Numbered from the stretch's first letter, positions 40,719 through 53,690 are shown. The stretch is 64,000 nt of DNA from Trichoplax adhaerens (GCF_000150275.1 NW_002060948.1:2534180-2598179); one strand, 5' to 3'. Program-made: numbers and translations. Notes: generated by a model from the sequence alone, not told the origin.

Positions 40719-43700
40719 ATGGAAGGAAATAAAGAAAATACTTCTACGCTCTCGGTTAAATATGATCTGACGGACTTGCCGCAGCTTATGGCTGTATATT
40801 ATAAACGATTATTCCCATATCAATTGTATTATAAATGGCTAAGCTACGGAAATGGTTTGTATCGCTCTCTAGCTTTTTGGATTGCTTCTAGTAGTATGTT
40901 TACTGTACTGTAGCCTCGCTATACCTGTAAGGTTTGAATGAAAGATAGAATTAAAAAAAGGAAGAATTGTTAAAACACTTTCTATCAAAATAGGCCAACC
41001 TACAGTACAATATTTAGTCGGGAACATGAACAGTTCTACTATAATATATTATTATTGCTTAGATTGGTTAAAATGACAAATACACGTATTTGCATTCAAT
41101 TGATTGAAATAGAATCTATCACGATAATCTCCAATCTGTATAAAAAGATTGATTGCCATAGGTTTAGATAAATACTTAGTGGTTTTACACGCGTTGTCGT
41201 TAGTTTATAATTTAGTAAAATGTTGATCAAGTCTCCTTAAGGTAAAGATACAGGGATAAAATTGTAAGAAAAAAGTACGAGTATATACAAGAATTAAAAG
41301 AATCCCTTTTATGGATATAGATTCCTTTGATGTTAAGCCTTTTGCAAAACTGATGATGTTCAATGTTAAATCTAGTACCAGTAATGATGTACTGAAATTG
41401 TGGCTAGAATTAATAGCTAAATGTAATCATAACATTTTCTTTTATCTATACAGTTTCAAAGAACTATTTTGCAAATCGAGAATTTTCCTTTACTCTAAAG
41501 GATGATATATATGTTCGTTACTTATCATTTTCCGATAAGAACGAAATGCAAAAGGAAATTCAGAAGCGTTCGCCTTATAAAATCGACTTGGGAGCTGTTT
41601 ACTCTTTTAGGGTATACTTTTAGTGATAGATTGTACATAGTTATTGCTATTAACATGACAGATATTCAGTAAAAACGTTATTTTCTGCTGCATACGCTTA
41701 ACTATATCACCTGCTATTTGACATATCTACGTAGATTTAATAAATATAAGATACATAATTTGCCTAACAAACTGCTAAGTGTTCCTTCATTTAGTTTCAG
41801 TACTGTAGTTATTGTAATCCATTGTTTTAGTTAGATATCAAATTATGTTAGCAATGGTAAACATTATCCTTAGATATTCACATGGTTACTAATGAGCGAT
41901 ACATTTTTATAGCCTAAAGATCGAAATATGATTAAAAATAGTAGTTTTCAACCGGAAGAGAAAGAGTTAGTATTCGATATCGATATGACAGACTACGATG
42001 AAATAAGATCTTGTTGCAGGTATGTGCCTTCTGATACATAAATTCAATATATGATGCTCTGGGCGATTTTATCGTTAGTGTAGTACTGGCTAAATACAGT
42101 ACATTGAATCGCTATAAATTATTTTGATTTTGACACTGAATGTAGCACTATATGTAATATTAAATGAATCCCTTTCTCTGTGCCCCTTAGTGGTGCCGAA
42201 ATTTGCTCGAAGTGTTGGCCATTTATGACAGTGGCTATGAAGATCCTTGATGCTGCGCTTAGAGGTTGTATTATTGTATTCCATAACCACTTCCTTATAC
42301 TATACTACCTTGTTATCTTTATTCTCCATTTTATAACTATATTGAAGTTTAATATACAGTACATATGTAGCTACGTTCATAGTAAGCGTAAGTTACAAAG
42401 CTAAATCACTTTTCGTTGTAAAATTATGTATATTACGAGATACGAATTCAGTTTATGATGACTTAGCTAATTCCTAGATATGATTTCATAGTTAATTGAA
42501 CTTTCAGATCTGTAATGCTAAATTTCCGATATCGTATAGCTGACGTAGTTTAACATGACATTAAGAATCACCTATGTTAGTTGATTCTGTGGAGTCTTGA
42601 TACAATTTCGAAATTTATGATGTTCTTACGTATTAGGTATACTGCGATAACATAGCATAAATCAACCGTTGGAATAAATTCTGAATTATAATGTAATAAT
42701 ATAAGTCTATAGGAAGTATATTTATTAATTACTACGAGAAGGGAATAATGCCTTGTTGCCCATTCCGTGGGTGTAGTAACTAAATTAAATTTTATTGCAT
42801 CTAACAAAGCAAATTAGAATTCTAGATGTATTCATTACGTTATTTTTTTAGGCTATACTGCTAATTGATGTATCTAGCATTATCTAGATTTAAAACTATG
42901 ATATTATTTACAGAGGATTTTGGCTTTCACCATCTTTTATGGGTATACAGTGGGAGAAGAGGAATTCATTGTTGGGTTTGCGATGCTGCAGCTAGAAAAC
43001 TATCGCAGAGTGCGCGATCTGCTATTGCAGAGTACTTGACGATAATAAAGGTAGTCGACATTAGCTATTAGGATTTTATGTTGTAGTTTCTCCTTTAAGA
43101 TTTTAATAGGTAAATACGCGTATTCTACTTTAACTGTCCATTATTTGTCAAAGGGTGGTGAAGGCCATGTCAAGAGAGTTCATTTCAAAAATCAGGCTTA
43201 TCTGCATCCCTCTATACAGTTAGCTATGTTTTACATTCTGGGCTAGGCATCATAACTATAGTATATCTTGTGCTAACTAATGTTTGATATAGATTAATTT
43301 TTAAATTGAAATCTGCTTATCAAATTTAGGCGTGCATTGAAAACAATAGAGAGCTATTTTGAAGATTTGCTCCTTAAGAAACAAAATATCTTAGAGTCAG
43401 AAGAGAGCTCGAACAAAGTGCTTGCTTTAATTCCAGATAAAAATATCTTAAAAGATCAAATTCGATTTTACTTTTTTTGTTATTCCGCTTGTCTCGAATT
43501 ATATCTGCCAAAATCCCTTAACTTCAATACATATTAGATCAGCATTAAGTGAGGAATGGAATAACTCGGGACTATCATCATTGCAAAAGTGGAGCTTATT
43601 AAAACAAAAAATTGAAAAAGATATTGTTAGTACGAAGGTAACTGAAAACCAGCACATTGTATGCCGACGTCTTTGCTTACTACTGATTAACATTCTCTCG

Positions 43701-44470
43701 TTAATCATATAGAATTCAGTATTAACACACTGCGTCGCAGAAATTCAATTGCAATATACTTACCCGAGGCTTGATATAAATGTCAGTAAAGGAATTAATC
43801 ACTTGCTAAAGAGTCCATTTTGTATCCATCCGAAAACTGGTTAGATTTTATTATTAGCATCATTATTGTAACAATGCTGACTATGTCTTGAAAGTAATAC
43901 GATTACTGTATTTGTGAATATATTTAGGTCGAGTATGTGTCCCTATTCCTGCTACCGATATTGATAACTTTGATCCTTTTTCTGTCCCTAACATTTGGTA
44001 AGCATATTTTTTATTTTCCGACTTTTAAAAAATTTTTCTAAGAATGTTTCATTTATGCTATGATGTAGCCACTTATGTAGCGAACTTGACGACAGCGATA
44101 GTAACATTGAGAAAAATAGCGAAGAAGGTGATACTAATTCTGCTAGCTGTTGAATGCGTATCGGCTCTAATACAATATTGACTGTATTAGAATTGCAATA
44201 GTGCCACTTTCCATAAATTTATAATCAAGTGCTTTTTAGAAAGTCGTAGAATTTTATGTATTTATTAATATGGAGAGCGATTAATCAGTAATTTCAATGA
44301 TTCATCTAGGTTACATGCGAACCTCACTTTACAGATGTATCAAAGTGTTTAAAACTTTTGTTGAGCAAATGCAAAGCGAAAACATGAACATTAAAAATTC
44401 TCAGAAAATGCAATCAACCGGTATTTCTATCCCATATATATATGCTTTAAACTGTTATCGTTGCTGCTAA
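40719..44470 (+). CDS. PRIM1: DNA primase small (catalytic) subunit
   Basis: Twelve exons give about 442 residues (human 420): 40719-40854, 41454-41611, 41913-42019, 42191-42264, 42914-43050, 43154-43218, 43330-43478, 43543-43637, 43713-43839, 43928-43997, 44069-44127, 44310-44470. It makes RNA primers in the DNA polymerase alpha-primase complex in the nucleus. Visible: [15 protein letters not shown], catalytic D120/D122 in FDIDMTDYD, zinc ligands C132, C133, C139, C142 (CC-x5-C-x2-C), [15 protein letters not shown], and [19 protein letters not shown] with the third catalytic Asp. The 5' extension before DLTDLPQL is about eight residues longer than human. The exon 7/8 junction is ambiguous: 43464/43538 gives the same total length. 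Reading through the last intron would end the protein at 44151-44153. Confidence 0.97.
43465..43542 (+). other. PRIM1: PRIM1 intron with ambiguous splice sites
   Basis: Model 1 is GT-AG, 43479-43542 (64 bases), leaving an extra FYFF in a helical region. Model 2 is 43465-43537, with AT at the 5' end and AG at the 3' end, joining QIR to SALSEEW without an insertion. Model 2 has a TCCCTTAAC motif about 16 bases before the AG, very like the U12 branch-point consensus TTCCTTAAC. Its 5' end ATTTTACTT matches the U12 donor poorly. Confidence 0.55.
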
Positions 44471-45669
44471 ACTTGTAGCGATATTGCGATAGATTTTGAA
44501 TGCAATGTGCACGCAATTGTAACCTCGTTCAATTATTACTACTTCCTACAATATCGTTATATCGCAGCTTATTTATGGGACAGCCTTATTTGAACTGTAT
44601 TAATGATTAGGATCCTGATTTATGTATTTTATATTTCTAGATTGGTAAAATTCGGATCACTTCCGTACTCGTTCATGGATTTCTTTCTTGTCCTTTCCGA
44701 TTTTCATATTTTATGTGGCAGGCCTAAAATATTCTTTTAAATTATGCTACTTAGTGAGATGAAACTAAAATGAAGCATATGTATTTGGGACATTCTATCA
44801 TATTCCGTAAGGACATTGAAGTCTTGGTATTAGTATGACATGGCTGCTATCATCCTGTACACAATTGTTTGCGAATATTAATTGGCAGGACAAACGCTGA
44901 TAAAAAATAGGGCTTAAATCGCCTTGTTACTTATTTTGGAAAATTTAATAGTACATGTTTATATACACATTCCTATAATGCCTAGACCTGTTCCTAACTT
45001 AATAAATTTTTAATTAATTCTGTCTGTAAGATATGGTTATAATTTCTAATGTTACAAATGTATAAAGTTGTTACATTATAAAAGTAAAAGTTAAATGTGC
45101 TGCATTTTTGAATTTATGTTTGTGCACCTGAAACATCAGTTTATAGGTATTCATTTGTAGACAAGATCGTACAGTGTTAACATTATAGAAATAAAATTGC
45201 AAATATCGCATAACGTCTGAGGATATACCTATTGAAGAGACGATACACATTTTCGTGAAAATCGTTAACCTTTTTTTAAACGTTTAGATGAAAGTGATTG
45301 AAAAGTCTGAAATGTCAGGAGTAAGGCGTTGACATATTAAGTTGATACTGAAGACGATATCGAAGGCATTAGTATCTATCTTTTGTTTATTTATTTTAAA
45401 TACCGTCGTGCCTTATTAGACCAGTTGTAGGTTAATTGATATCTCTTGAAGCCTACAGTCTGACAAGTATCGTATTTACGTAAACCTGGCTAGCGTCTTC
45501 AGTATTATATAATATAAACGCGGTATCTACTGAAGCAATTCAAGCGCAGGAAGGAAGTACAGTATTTCATATTTATATTTAGTAAATACGCATATCATTT
45601 CGAATTAATTCATTCCAGATATTGTAGTGATAAGTTCGATAAATGTAAAGTAAAAGTGCGAATATCTAC

Positions 45670-45940
45670 AGACTGTATAGTGTATACAGTACGCTAAGTG
45701 TTACGAGCGTGGGTTCTACTAGTGATCTAATAGTTCCTCCTATCTCGTCCATCTACTGTACAAGTGTACATATGCTATGCATACCTTAAATAGACAGCAT
45801 CACTCTGTGCAGTACAGTAGTACTGTACTGTACTGCATATTGTGCTAAAAGGTGACTAATCTACAGTACATACTGTACAGTGCCATCTAAACAAATATTA
45901 TTATTATTATTTTTATTTACGCTGGTACAGTACTGTATAT
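45670..45940. repeat. TACAG/CTGTA palindromic cluster
   Basis: Repeated TACTGTACTGTAC and GTACAGTACTGTA words with a short ATT run between them, in the PRIM1-kinase intergenic region. Confidence 0.7.
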
Positions 45941-48589
45941 CCGCTTTAAGTTCATGAAGACCATGACGCGATGATTAACTATTCGCTGAACAGCTTTACA
46001 ACCTAATTTTTACTACAGTCCGCTTGCGAGATTTTGTGCGGTATCTATTTTTAGTCTTAATTAATTACAATATGGTGGCATTGACTTTATGGGGTATATT
46101 GCAGGAATGTAACCCTATATGCTGTACTCCTGTTTACATTTGCATAGAGTAGCTTAGCTTACTACTAGAAAGAGTTTCTTACAAGAGTCTCTACGTCCAA
46201 TTAATTAGCACAAGTATACAGTACAGTACAGTAAAGCACAATTTTCATCAGGAACTGCCCCAATTTTAATGTTTTATGGTTCCTTGTGTTACGATTTTAT
46301 CATATTATCATTACAATAAGATATACTATTACAATGATAGTTTTAATTTTGGGCAGCATCCTTTTTGTATCCTACACTATATTGAACAAGTATGCAAATG
46401 TCCTCGACCGTTCTTTTGTTTGTTATTTTGTTTACAGTTGACCTTCAGCATACCGAAAACAAAAATACGGTGAACAAGAGCCGTACGGTACAAGTCTTTT
46501 ATAGCGAATAAAGTATGTGTAGCCATGTGGCACTGGATAGAATACCATGTATAGTAGCGTACAAATAACTTCCATGAACATAATAAGGCTAGTAGAGGAA
46601 AGACTTGACAGTAAAGACGTTGATCCGAATTTTCAAATAGACAAATAAGGGTCATTAGACAATGCGGAATAGCGAGAATGGAACATTGTACAATAAATGC
46701 CATAGAAATTGGTTTACCTATTTTTTATTACACGCCGCACTACTGTAGTCTACATTACTGACTTCAATAGGGCAATCAGTCAGTCATCGTTTCCCAAAAA
46801 AAGTTCTGTGCTACACTGTACGCTGCCCCCCACTTGCCCCGCTGTGTGTATTGTACTGTACAGTATTATACACAGTAAATTCATTGTGTCTTTAAAAAGC
46901 CTGTAATCCACGCCAGTTGTACATAACAATTTGCGGCATGTCAATTTTCCCTCCATTCGTGTTTGTTTTATTTTCGCGAGAAATCACTGAAATCGTTTCA
47001 CTGCGGTACTGAGTTGCCTCTTTCCTCACATCAGCAATTATCCTTGTTGATTTTTACACACATCAATACCCATTTTATGGTCGTTTGGAATTAAATACTA
47101 AAGAACTATTCCTTTTTCAACAGTTTCCAACCGGTAAGAATTGAAACTTATACTCAGCCCCGTCATTTTGTCAAACTGTACGCATACAGTACACTAATAC
47201 CGATTACTGAGAAGCATAAATACAAATACTACTGTACTAGAGAAAACTTGTTTACGATTTTCCAAGTTAAAATAATAGTCCTTTAATTAATTGCACCGAA
47301 ATAGAATTGCGACTTAGCATCTTACTCCTATATTGTTTATTTCAGAAAGCATAAGGCGATCTGCCAATATCTCGTCACGAAAATTGAAAATTAGTCTTCG
47401 TTTCGATACGAAACACAGCAAGAGCAAGAACAAGAGCGTGACAAATGTAAGATACACGATACTGTTTTCGTAATTAAGATGTAAATAGATATACGTACAG
47501 TAGATTATGTGGCATAGACTTAGTTACTATGATGGGTATCGTTATGTAGGTAATATTTTCGTATGTAGCAGATCGATGTACAAAATGATGGATTAAGTTT
47601 AATTTAAAGTGGAGCACTTTCCTTTTGATATCTGCATAGTTAATAGAGTATTTAGTATAGTAGTTTAGTAGTGAATAGAAAAATCTGGGTTGCGTGCCAT
47701 CATAGTAATGTCAACTACTATACACGATTGCACTGTACCGTAGGCAGTTGTACAGTGTTGTACTGTACTTCACTTTACTACAGCACTTGCACATCTACCT
47801 GCACAGTACAGTCGACTAATTTACTAGAAGTAAAAAACACCGAATGGAACCAAATATTGAACCTTAGGTACTACTCTACCGACAATATAGTTTGAACTCG
47901 TAGGGAAATTTGTTATTGTTGTTGCTGTACACTACCATGCCCGGCGACGCCAAGTGTTTATATGCAGTGGCTAGTACTATACGTAGTATTGTTTTGTAAT
48001 CGTCTAGTATTTTACTACATAACAAATTTCTATTTGCACAGTGTGTTGCATTGAAAGCATAATTACAAAAGAATTAATTATAATTTACGGTAATTTTAAA
48101 TTGAACAAATAGCCTGGGTTGTCTATACGAAGTAGAGTCCAGTATTAACTGACCTTTCCCAAACATTGTATTTCGCCATAATTATATCCAATCTGATCTA
48201 GTGTGTGTATTTGTACGATTATTCCTATGCTTTGAACTGTGAGTTTACAGTAAAATGTGGGCTTGGCTGGGCGTGAGATTTGCAAAAGTACATTAATTAA
48301 AGCGGTTAGGTTACGATTTGCAAATGGACCATTTTGATAAAGTATTTTACCCGTATTTACAGATCGAGCAGAGGTAGCGGTTGATTATTTCTACGCGATA
48401 TCTGAATCTAAATTATTTCCTATTAAGGAAGAAGGTCTAAATTGACATACGCGTACTTGTTTTAAATGCATCAACGAGGTTAATAATAAAGAAAGTTTTA
48501 CGATACTGATTATTAATTGAATGAGTACACACAACGGCGCATTCCAGGAAATGTGTACTCTATGACTTCAGTTTTCCAGTTTATGCATA

Positions 48590-48800
48590 CAGTACACAGT
48601 GCCGGTGTCATGATAGTATGTACTGTATTGTATCGGCTGTGAACTTGCTTTGTCATTGAGGTCATACTGTACAGTACAGTAGAATCGTATAGGACAGTAC
48701 TGTAGTTCCGTACTGTACTGTACTGTGTATTTGGACAAAGCACAGTAATTTATGCACAATGTACAGTACAGTACAGTGTACAGTACAAACTGTAGTACCG
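48590..48800. repeat. TACAG/CTGTA palindromic cluster
   Basis: Dense TACTGTACAGTACAGTA and GTACTGTACTGTACTG words in both orientations, with hairpin potential, in the same intergenic region. Confidence 0.75.
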
Positions 48801-49431
48801 TACTGGATCTGTAACTAGAACACTACAGTTCTACGGTTATGATAAGCACCTTGGTAACCGCCATGGACTTTGATCCCTCTGATGGATGATGACTGGCTGT
48901 AAATCAACTTTGATCTCATATTGATTAACCTCTAATTGGCAGGAAGTTGACCTGTATTCTATTCGTATATCTTACATAGCATGTAGTAGGATAGTAACAA
49001 CTGTAGATTAGACGATTGAACTATATAGGAATACTAGGCATACAGTACATTCGACATTAATTTGCATTGCAGGCTCTTTAATTCTATCAACAATAAGCAG
49101 TAATATAATAGTAATAGTTGAAACGAAATTCTGTAATTAATTAATGTAAAGATGGCTGAAATGAAAAGTTGAGAGTACATGCAGTGATTATGCAGTACTT
49201 TTGCCATGGACTAAAGACGATTACATTTAATTGTCTGCAGTACTATAGTGATATGACTGTAAGATTTCAAAGTTGTCGGCTGTTACAACTCTACACAGTA
49301 CCGTAGTAAATGGCATATGAAATCAACGGTTACCTATGAACTATGGAATGAGGGCCATGAACTATGAACTGCAAAAACATATAAAAATGCAAAAGTACCA
49401 AAGGCATTTGGTTGTCTCTTAAGGCATTTTT

Positions 49432-49590
49432 GACTATCGTCAATGTACGCTTATTAGTAGCCCATCCAGTACATATGAAAAGGAGCTGAAACTACTTATT
49501 TCTGCACGCATTTATGCCTATCATCAATGTATGCTAATTAGTTACTCATCTAATTTATGTGAAAAGGAGCTGAAACTACTTACTGTATTT
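49432..49590. repeat. two-copy tandem repeat, period about 80 bp
   Basis: Copies at about 49432-49505 and 49513-49590 share TATCRTCAATGTAYGCT, a CATCYA spacer and a nearly invariant GAAAAGGAGCTGAAACTACT. They are moderately diverged. Confidence 0.75.
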
Positions 49591-51235
49591 CTGTGGTTTA
49601 GAGGCTAGCAGTTATGTACGTGGTCAGTGTTATAGTAAGGTCACGTAAACTCTGTTTTTTTGTCTTCGGCTTTTCTACTATTTCGTCTCATGTACAGTAC
49701 ATACAATAGGCTTTACAAGGCACAATATTGTGATGGCTACCCATTGATGAATATACTATTTCCGCTAGGCACCCGCTAGTTTTCTTCCCTTATAGACACT
49801 TTGGACCCGTAAATCAAAGATTTGTTCCATATAGTTCTATGGTATAGTTTATGACGGACTTATAGCGAGACTGACACCGTCAATCTAACAGTTCTAACTG
49901 GTGTTGTAACTAACTAGAAAGACGTGAAGGCGTGATTCTTAAAATGGGGGGTGCGGCGTGAAATACATTATAAATTTAAGAATTTTCTACAGTAGTTATT
50001 TTGAAAGAAATATTGATAATATCAACCCGATTATGGTACGGCGCTGTGCAGTTACATCATACTAATTCCTTTACGACACTTACAATTGTGCAGGAAGGAA
50101 GAATGGACGAGTAAATAGATTTTTTCGAGACAACGCTCGAGTCTAGATTAGTGAACTCGTACAGTATATGTACATTGGTGCGTTATGACTGTCACGTTAC
50201 TACACAATTCTCAGATATTATGCCGTAGGTCACAACAATGCAGGCATTTTTGTAGTGTATGGTTGAACTTAGTGTTTATTTATATTTTCGATCTCTGGTA
50301 TGCGATGTTTAATTCTTCAATTCCGCTATTATTTACTTTAAGATACACTCCTCCGTTCATAGTTTACAGGAAATGTCATCCAAACCCACAAAACCCATAT
50401 TCACAATAGTTAACGCTGTATAGTATTACAATACAGAATATATTGTCAACATTACCATAGGTTGTACTAGGTGAGACCATACAGGTAGAGGTAAGGTTCT
50501 TACCTGTATGCGTACAGTATGGTACTAGAGGTAGTGAGGTAACCATGATTGCTACTTTGAACCATTACCGCTCCAAGCTTTTACACGATAATATTTGTAA
50601 AATGATTGCGCAATATTTTTCCCCTCCCACAATGTTGCAACTCTAGTGATGAAATAGTATGTAATGCTATATAGTACTGTAATGGCATAGAAGATGCTTT
50701 TTAAGAATTGTAAACATTATGCGTTAATACAATACCGTTTGTATGTTTAACCCACGGTTTTACCCCAGCATTGGGGTATTTATGCATTGGTGCTTGCCAA
50801 TTAGCTCATTTTCAAACCAAATTCAGAACCGTGTGGCCAATGCTGTCGTGCGATCTGTTACAACGTATATTTTTGTCGAAGCCCTAACAAGTGTCTAAAT
50901 TTCACAATAGACTTCCCCGGTATGAACTAGAGAATGATACAGTATTTAATTAAATATACGTGGTATACTACTGTAGACTCTTATTGTAAAGCGCTGGATA
51001 AGATGTGCTAGTTTCGAGATTATCCTCAAAATTGTCGGTCTTGAGTATTAGCGATAATGTGTGATAAAACTATATTCGTATTGCGCTTACTACGATATAA
51101 TTAGTGTCTACTTGATATAACACGTGTAATGATGTGCACTGCTCTCTTGATTGTAGAACTATACTTTTCTTATGCTTTTTTAAATCTGTCTCGCAAGCTG
51201 TGTTAATAATTTTATGAATTATTATCTTTGTAGAA

Positions 51236-52549
51236 ATGACCGTCATGAATGGTTTAGATCATAATAAATCTGAAACCAGAATGGTGAATACTGATATTAG
51301 AGACGATTACATTCTTGGTGATATAATTGGTCATGGTGGATTCTCGAAAGTATATGAAGCATATAAAATGCCACGTAATGAGCGATTCGCTATTAAATGC
51401 TATGCTAAAGCTATACTTAAAGATAAAAGGCACATTGTAGAAGAGGAAATTAACATTATGAAAAAATTACAACATCCTAACATTGTGCAGTACTTTGATT
51501 ATTACGAGAGTCAAAGGCATTATTACTTAGTACTGGAATATATTGATGGCGGAGAACTATTTGACCGAATCCTTTATAATGGACACTACTCGGAGAAAGA
51601 TTCCAATCGTTTAACCTTACAAATTTTGAGTGCTATCGATTATTTACATTCATTGAATATTGTTCATCGTGACTTGAAACCGGAGAATTTGCTTTGCTAC
51701 GGGACTGAAGATGATTCAAAAATTATGATAAGCGATTTTGGTTTGGCGGCAATTGATAGTGACTCAAATTTAACTGGCTTTTATGGATCTCCTAACTACT
51801 TGGCTCCAGAGATAGTAAAAAATGAGAAATATGGTAGGGCAGTGGACTTATGGTCTTTGGGAGTTATCGTGTTTACCCTCTTTAGTGGTGTCCTACCATT
51901 TGATGCTTCCAACAAAGATGACTTGTACAATAAGATCAAAAGAGGAGATTTCGATTTTAATTCTCCACGATGGAATACGACATCGAAAGATGCTAAAGAC
52001 TTTATCCGACAGCTATTACAGGTCGACCCAAAACAAAGGATATCATGTAAGCAGGCCCTTGTACATCGATGGCATTATAAAGCTGAATCAGTAGATATTC
52101 TACCGAACCAAGAATCGATTAAAAACTCAAAATGGAAATCGGCTGTTATCGCTACTACTGCTATTTATCGAATGAGAACCTGGGGTCTTGGCAAAAAACA
52201 AACGCCTGATACTGATAAGGTGTACAACGATAGCACAAATGATGATTCTGATAGTGAGATACTTAGTCATAGTCCTTTTTCAGCTGAAACTAGCGAAGGC
52301 ATTCGGAAAGTATTAAATAGGATATCAAGGCGTGATAATGACAATGGTAACAATTGCAATTCGTCAGATAAATCAAGTACCATTGATCCGGATTCACTTT
52401 CAGATTGTACTCTCAGTGATACAGAGCTGTCTACACCCGAATCAAGTGTTAGTGATGAAGAAGACGTCGATATTGCCGATGATGTCGATTTAATACGAAA
52501 TCCTACTAATCTAGAAGGGGTTTACGGGCCGAGGTTACTTGCTGTCTAA
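51236..52549 (+). CDS. CaMK1-like serine/threonine protein kinase
   Basis: An uninterrupted 437-residue reading frame in a genome where all other genes are cut into small exons. The kinase domain spans about 24-284: glycine loop GHGGFSKV (32-39), ATP-binding K54, HRDLKPEN (144-151), DFG (167-169), APE (190-192). After the domain, NSKWKSAVIATTAIYRM resembles the autoinhibitory and calmodulin-binding helix of CaMKI. The rest is an acidic Ser/Asp/Glu-rich tail ending GPRLLAV. It probably responds to Ca2+/calmodulin (inference). In the activation loop the residue aligned with CaMKI Thr177 is Gly, with a Thr one position before (NLTGFYGSPNY). A splice acceptor TTTGTAG lies two bases before the ATG, so the 5' UTR is likely spliced. 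It could alternatively be a related CAMK-group member. Confidence 0.95.
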   Translation: MTVMNGLDHNKSETRMVNTDIRDDYILGDIIGHGGFSKVYEAYKMPRNERFAIKCYAKAILKDKRHIVEEEINIMKKLQHPNIVQYFDYYESQRHYYLVLEYIDGGELFDRILYNGHYSEKDSNRLTLQILSAIDYLHSLNIVHRDLKPENLLCYGTEDDSKIMISDFGLAAIDSDSNLTGFYGSPNYLAPEIVKNEKYGRAVDLWSLGVIVFTLFSGVLPFDASNKDDLYNKIKRGDFDFNSPRWNTTSKDAKDFIRQLLQVDPKQRISCKQALVHRWHYKAESVDILPNQESIKNSKWKSAVIATTAIYRMRTWGLGKKQTPDTDKVYNDSTNDDSDSEILSHSPFSAETSEGIRKVLNRISRRDNDNGNNCNSSDKSSTIDPDSLSDCTLSDTELSTPESSVSDEEDVDIADDVDLIRNPTNLEGVYGPRLLAV

Positions 52550-53684
52550 TTTCCTAATTTGTTAAATTTACGTTACTACGGCCTATGTATAGATGCTTAC
52601 CTTGACTGATTTCGTTTTCGCGATCACTTTAGCAAATTTTATTACCAAAGAGGATTTTATAAGTTTGATTTAAGTGTTGATATACAGTACGTATGAACTC
52701 TTGACGCTACAATATGTAGAAGTAATGAAATTTATTACGCAATGACAGCAATAGCAATACCTTTATAATTTGCTATCGATACTTTGTTTATCTATTGACG
52801 ATGTATATTACAAATTACTTTGCTTTCAATTGAATGTGATCTCTTTACGATTCATATTAGTAGAGATTGCTATTATCGATTTTTTAATTATTAAGTTATA
52901 ATTTGCTTATAATCACTAACAATATAATTTTCGAATTAACTTATCAAATACGATTCTAAATCAATTTTATCAAGCATCTTGATTTTATACTATGATCTGT
53001 TGGGCCAATAGTCAGATAGTAACTTTGCTGGCTTCACGATTTTACTTAAGCTAGAGAATTGAATAGCGTCTCTTTAATTCTACAAGATGAGTATGTACGA
53101 ATAATATCTTGATCATCCGAAGTTACGGATACGTATAGAAGAATTTGCATACTACATGACCTGTTGATACAAATGAGCAATTTTAATTTGTTTGAAATTT
53201 AATCAAACTTTTTTATCCTCCATATTAAGATATGGCAATACTTAAAGGATAACAATAAGCGATTGAGATGCATCAATTTTAAACTATTTACATCTATTTG
53301 ATTCTGTATTGATATAATATTGCAATAATGCCTGATACCTTCTATGCTACAATATAATTGTATAATAATAATACTATACCGTACTTACTATACATAGACA
53401 TATATACTTCATGTATCATATATATATATATGTAAAATATACGTATACATATTTTCCAAATACCTACTCTATGTAAGATTTACTACTGAAAATGATATGA
53501 AAGCTATGGGCATAATGCATATATATTTAATGATACAGCTATGATTTTGATGTTTAAAAATATGTAATATACGAGAGTTGCTAAGTACTCTTTTCTTTAA
53601 GTATACATAGTTAAGCTTAAAGTTGATTGCTAATTCTGTACCATACGTACTGTACATGATGTATGATAAATCTCAAGTTAACAT

Positions 53685-53690
53685 AATAAA
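53685..53690 (+). terminator. candidate polyadenylation signal AATAAA
   Basis: A hexamer about 1.1 kb after the kinase stop codon on the correct strand, followed by AAAAGAAAATGC. A nearer signal may exist. Confidence 0.3.

Larger units (their letters stand above)
44471..51235. other. intergenic region, PRIM1 end to kinase start
   Basis: About 6.8 kb without a confident gene. It holds TACAG/CTGTA clusters (45670-45940, 46215-46235, 46850-46875, 47750-47815, 48590-48800), a two-copy tandem repeat at 49432-49590, and two short exon-like open segments (47346-47446, 48363-48445) that I cannot join in phase. A splice acceptor (TTTGTAG) ends at 51233, so part of this stretch is probably a 5' UTR intron of the kinase. 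Confidence 0.55.

Noticed and set aside
46377-46703. 108-codon minus-strand open frame with hydrophobic composition
   Set aside because: No recognisable domain, no plausible neighbouring exons, and it overlaps other chance frames; possible but unsupported.
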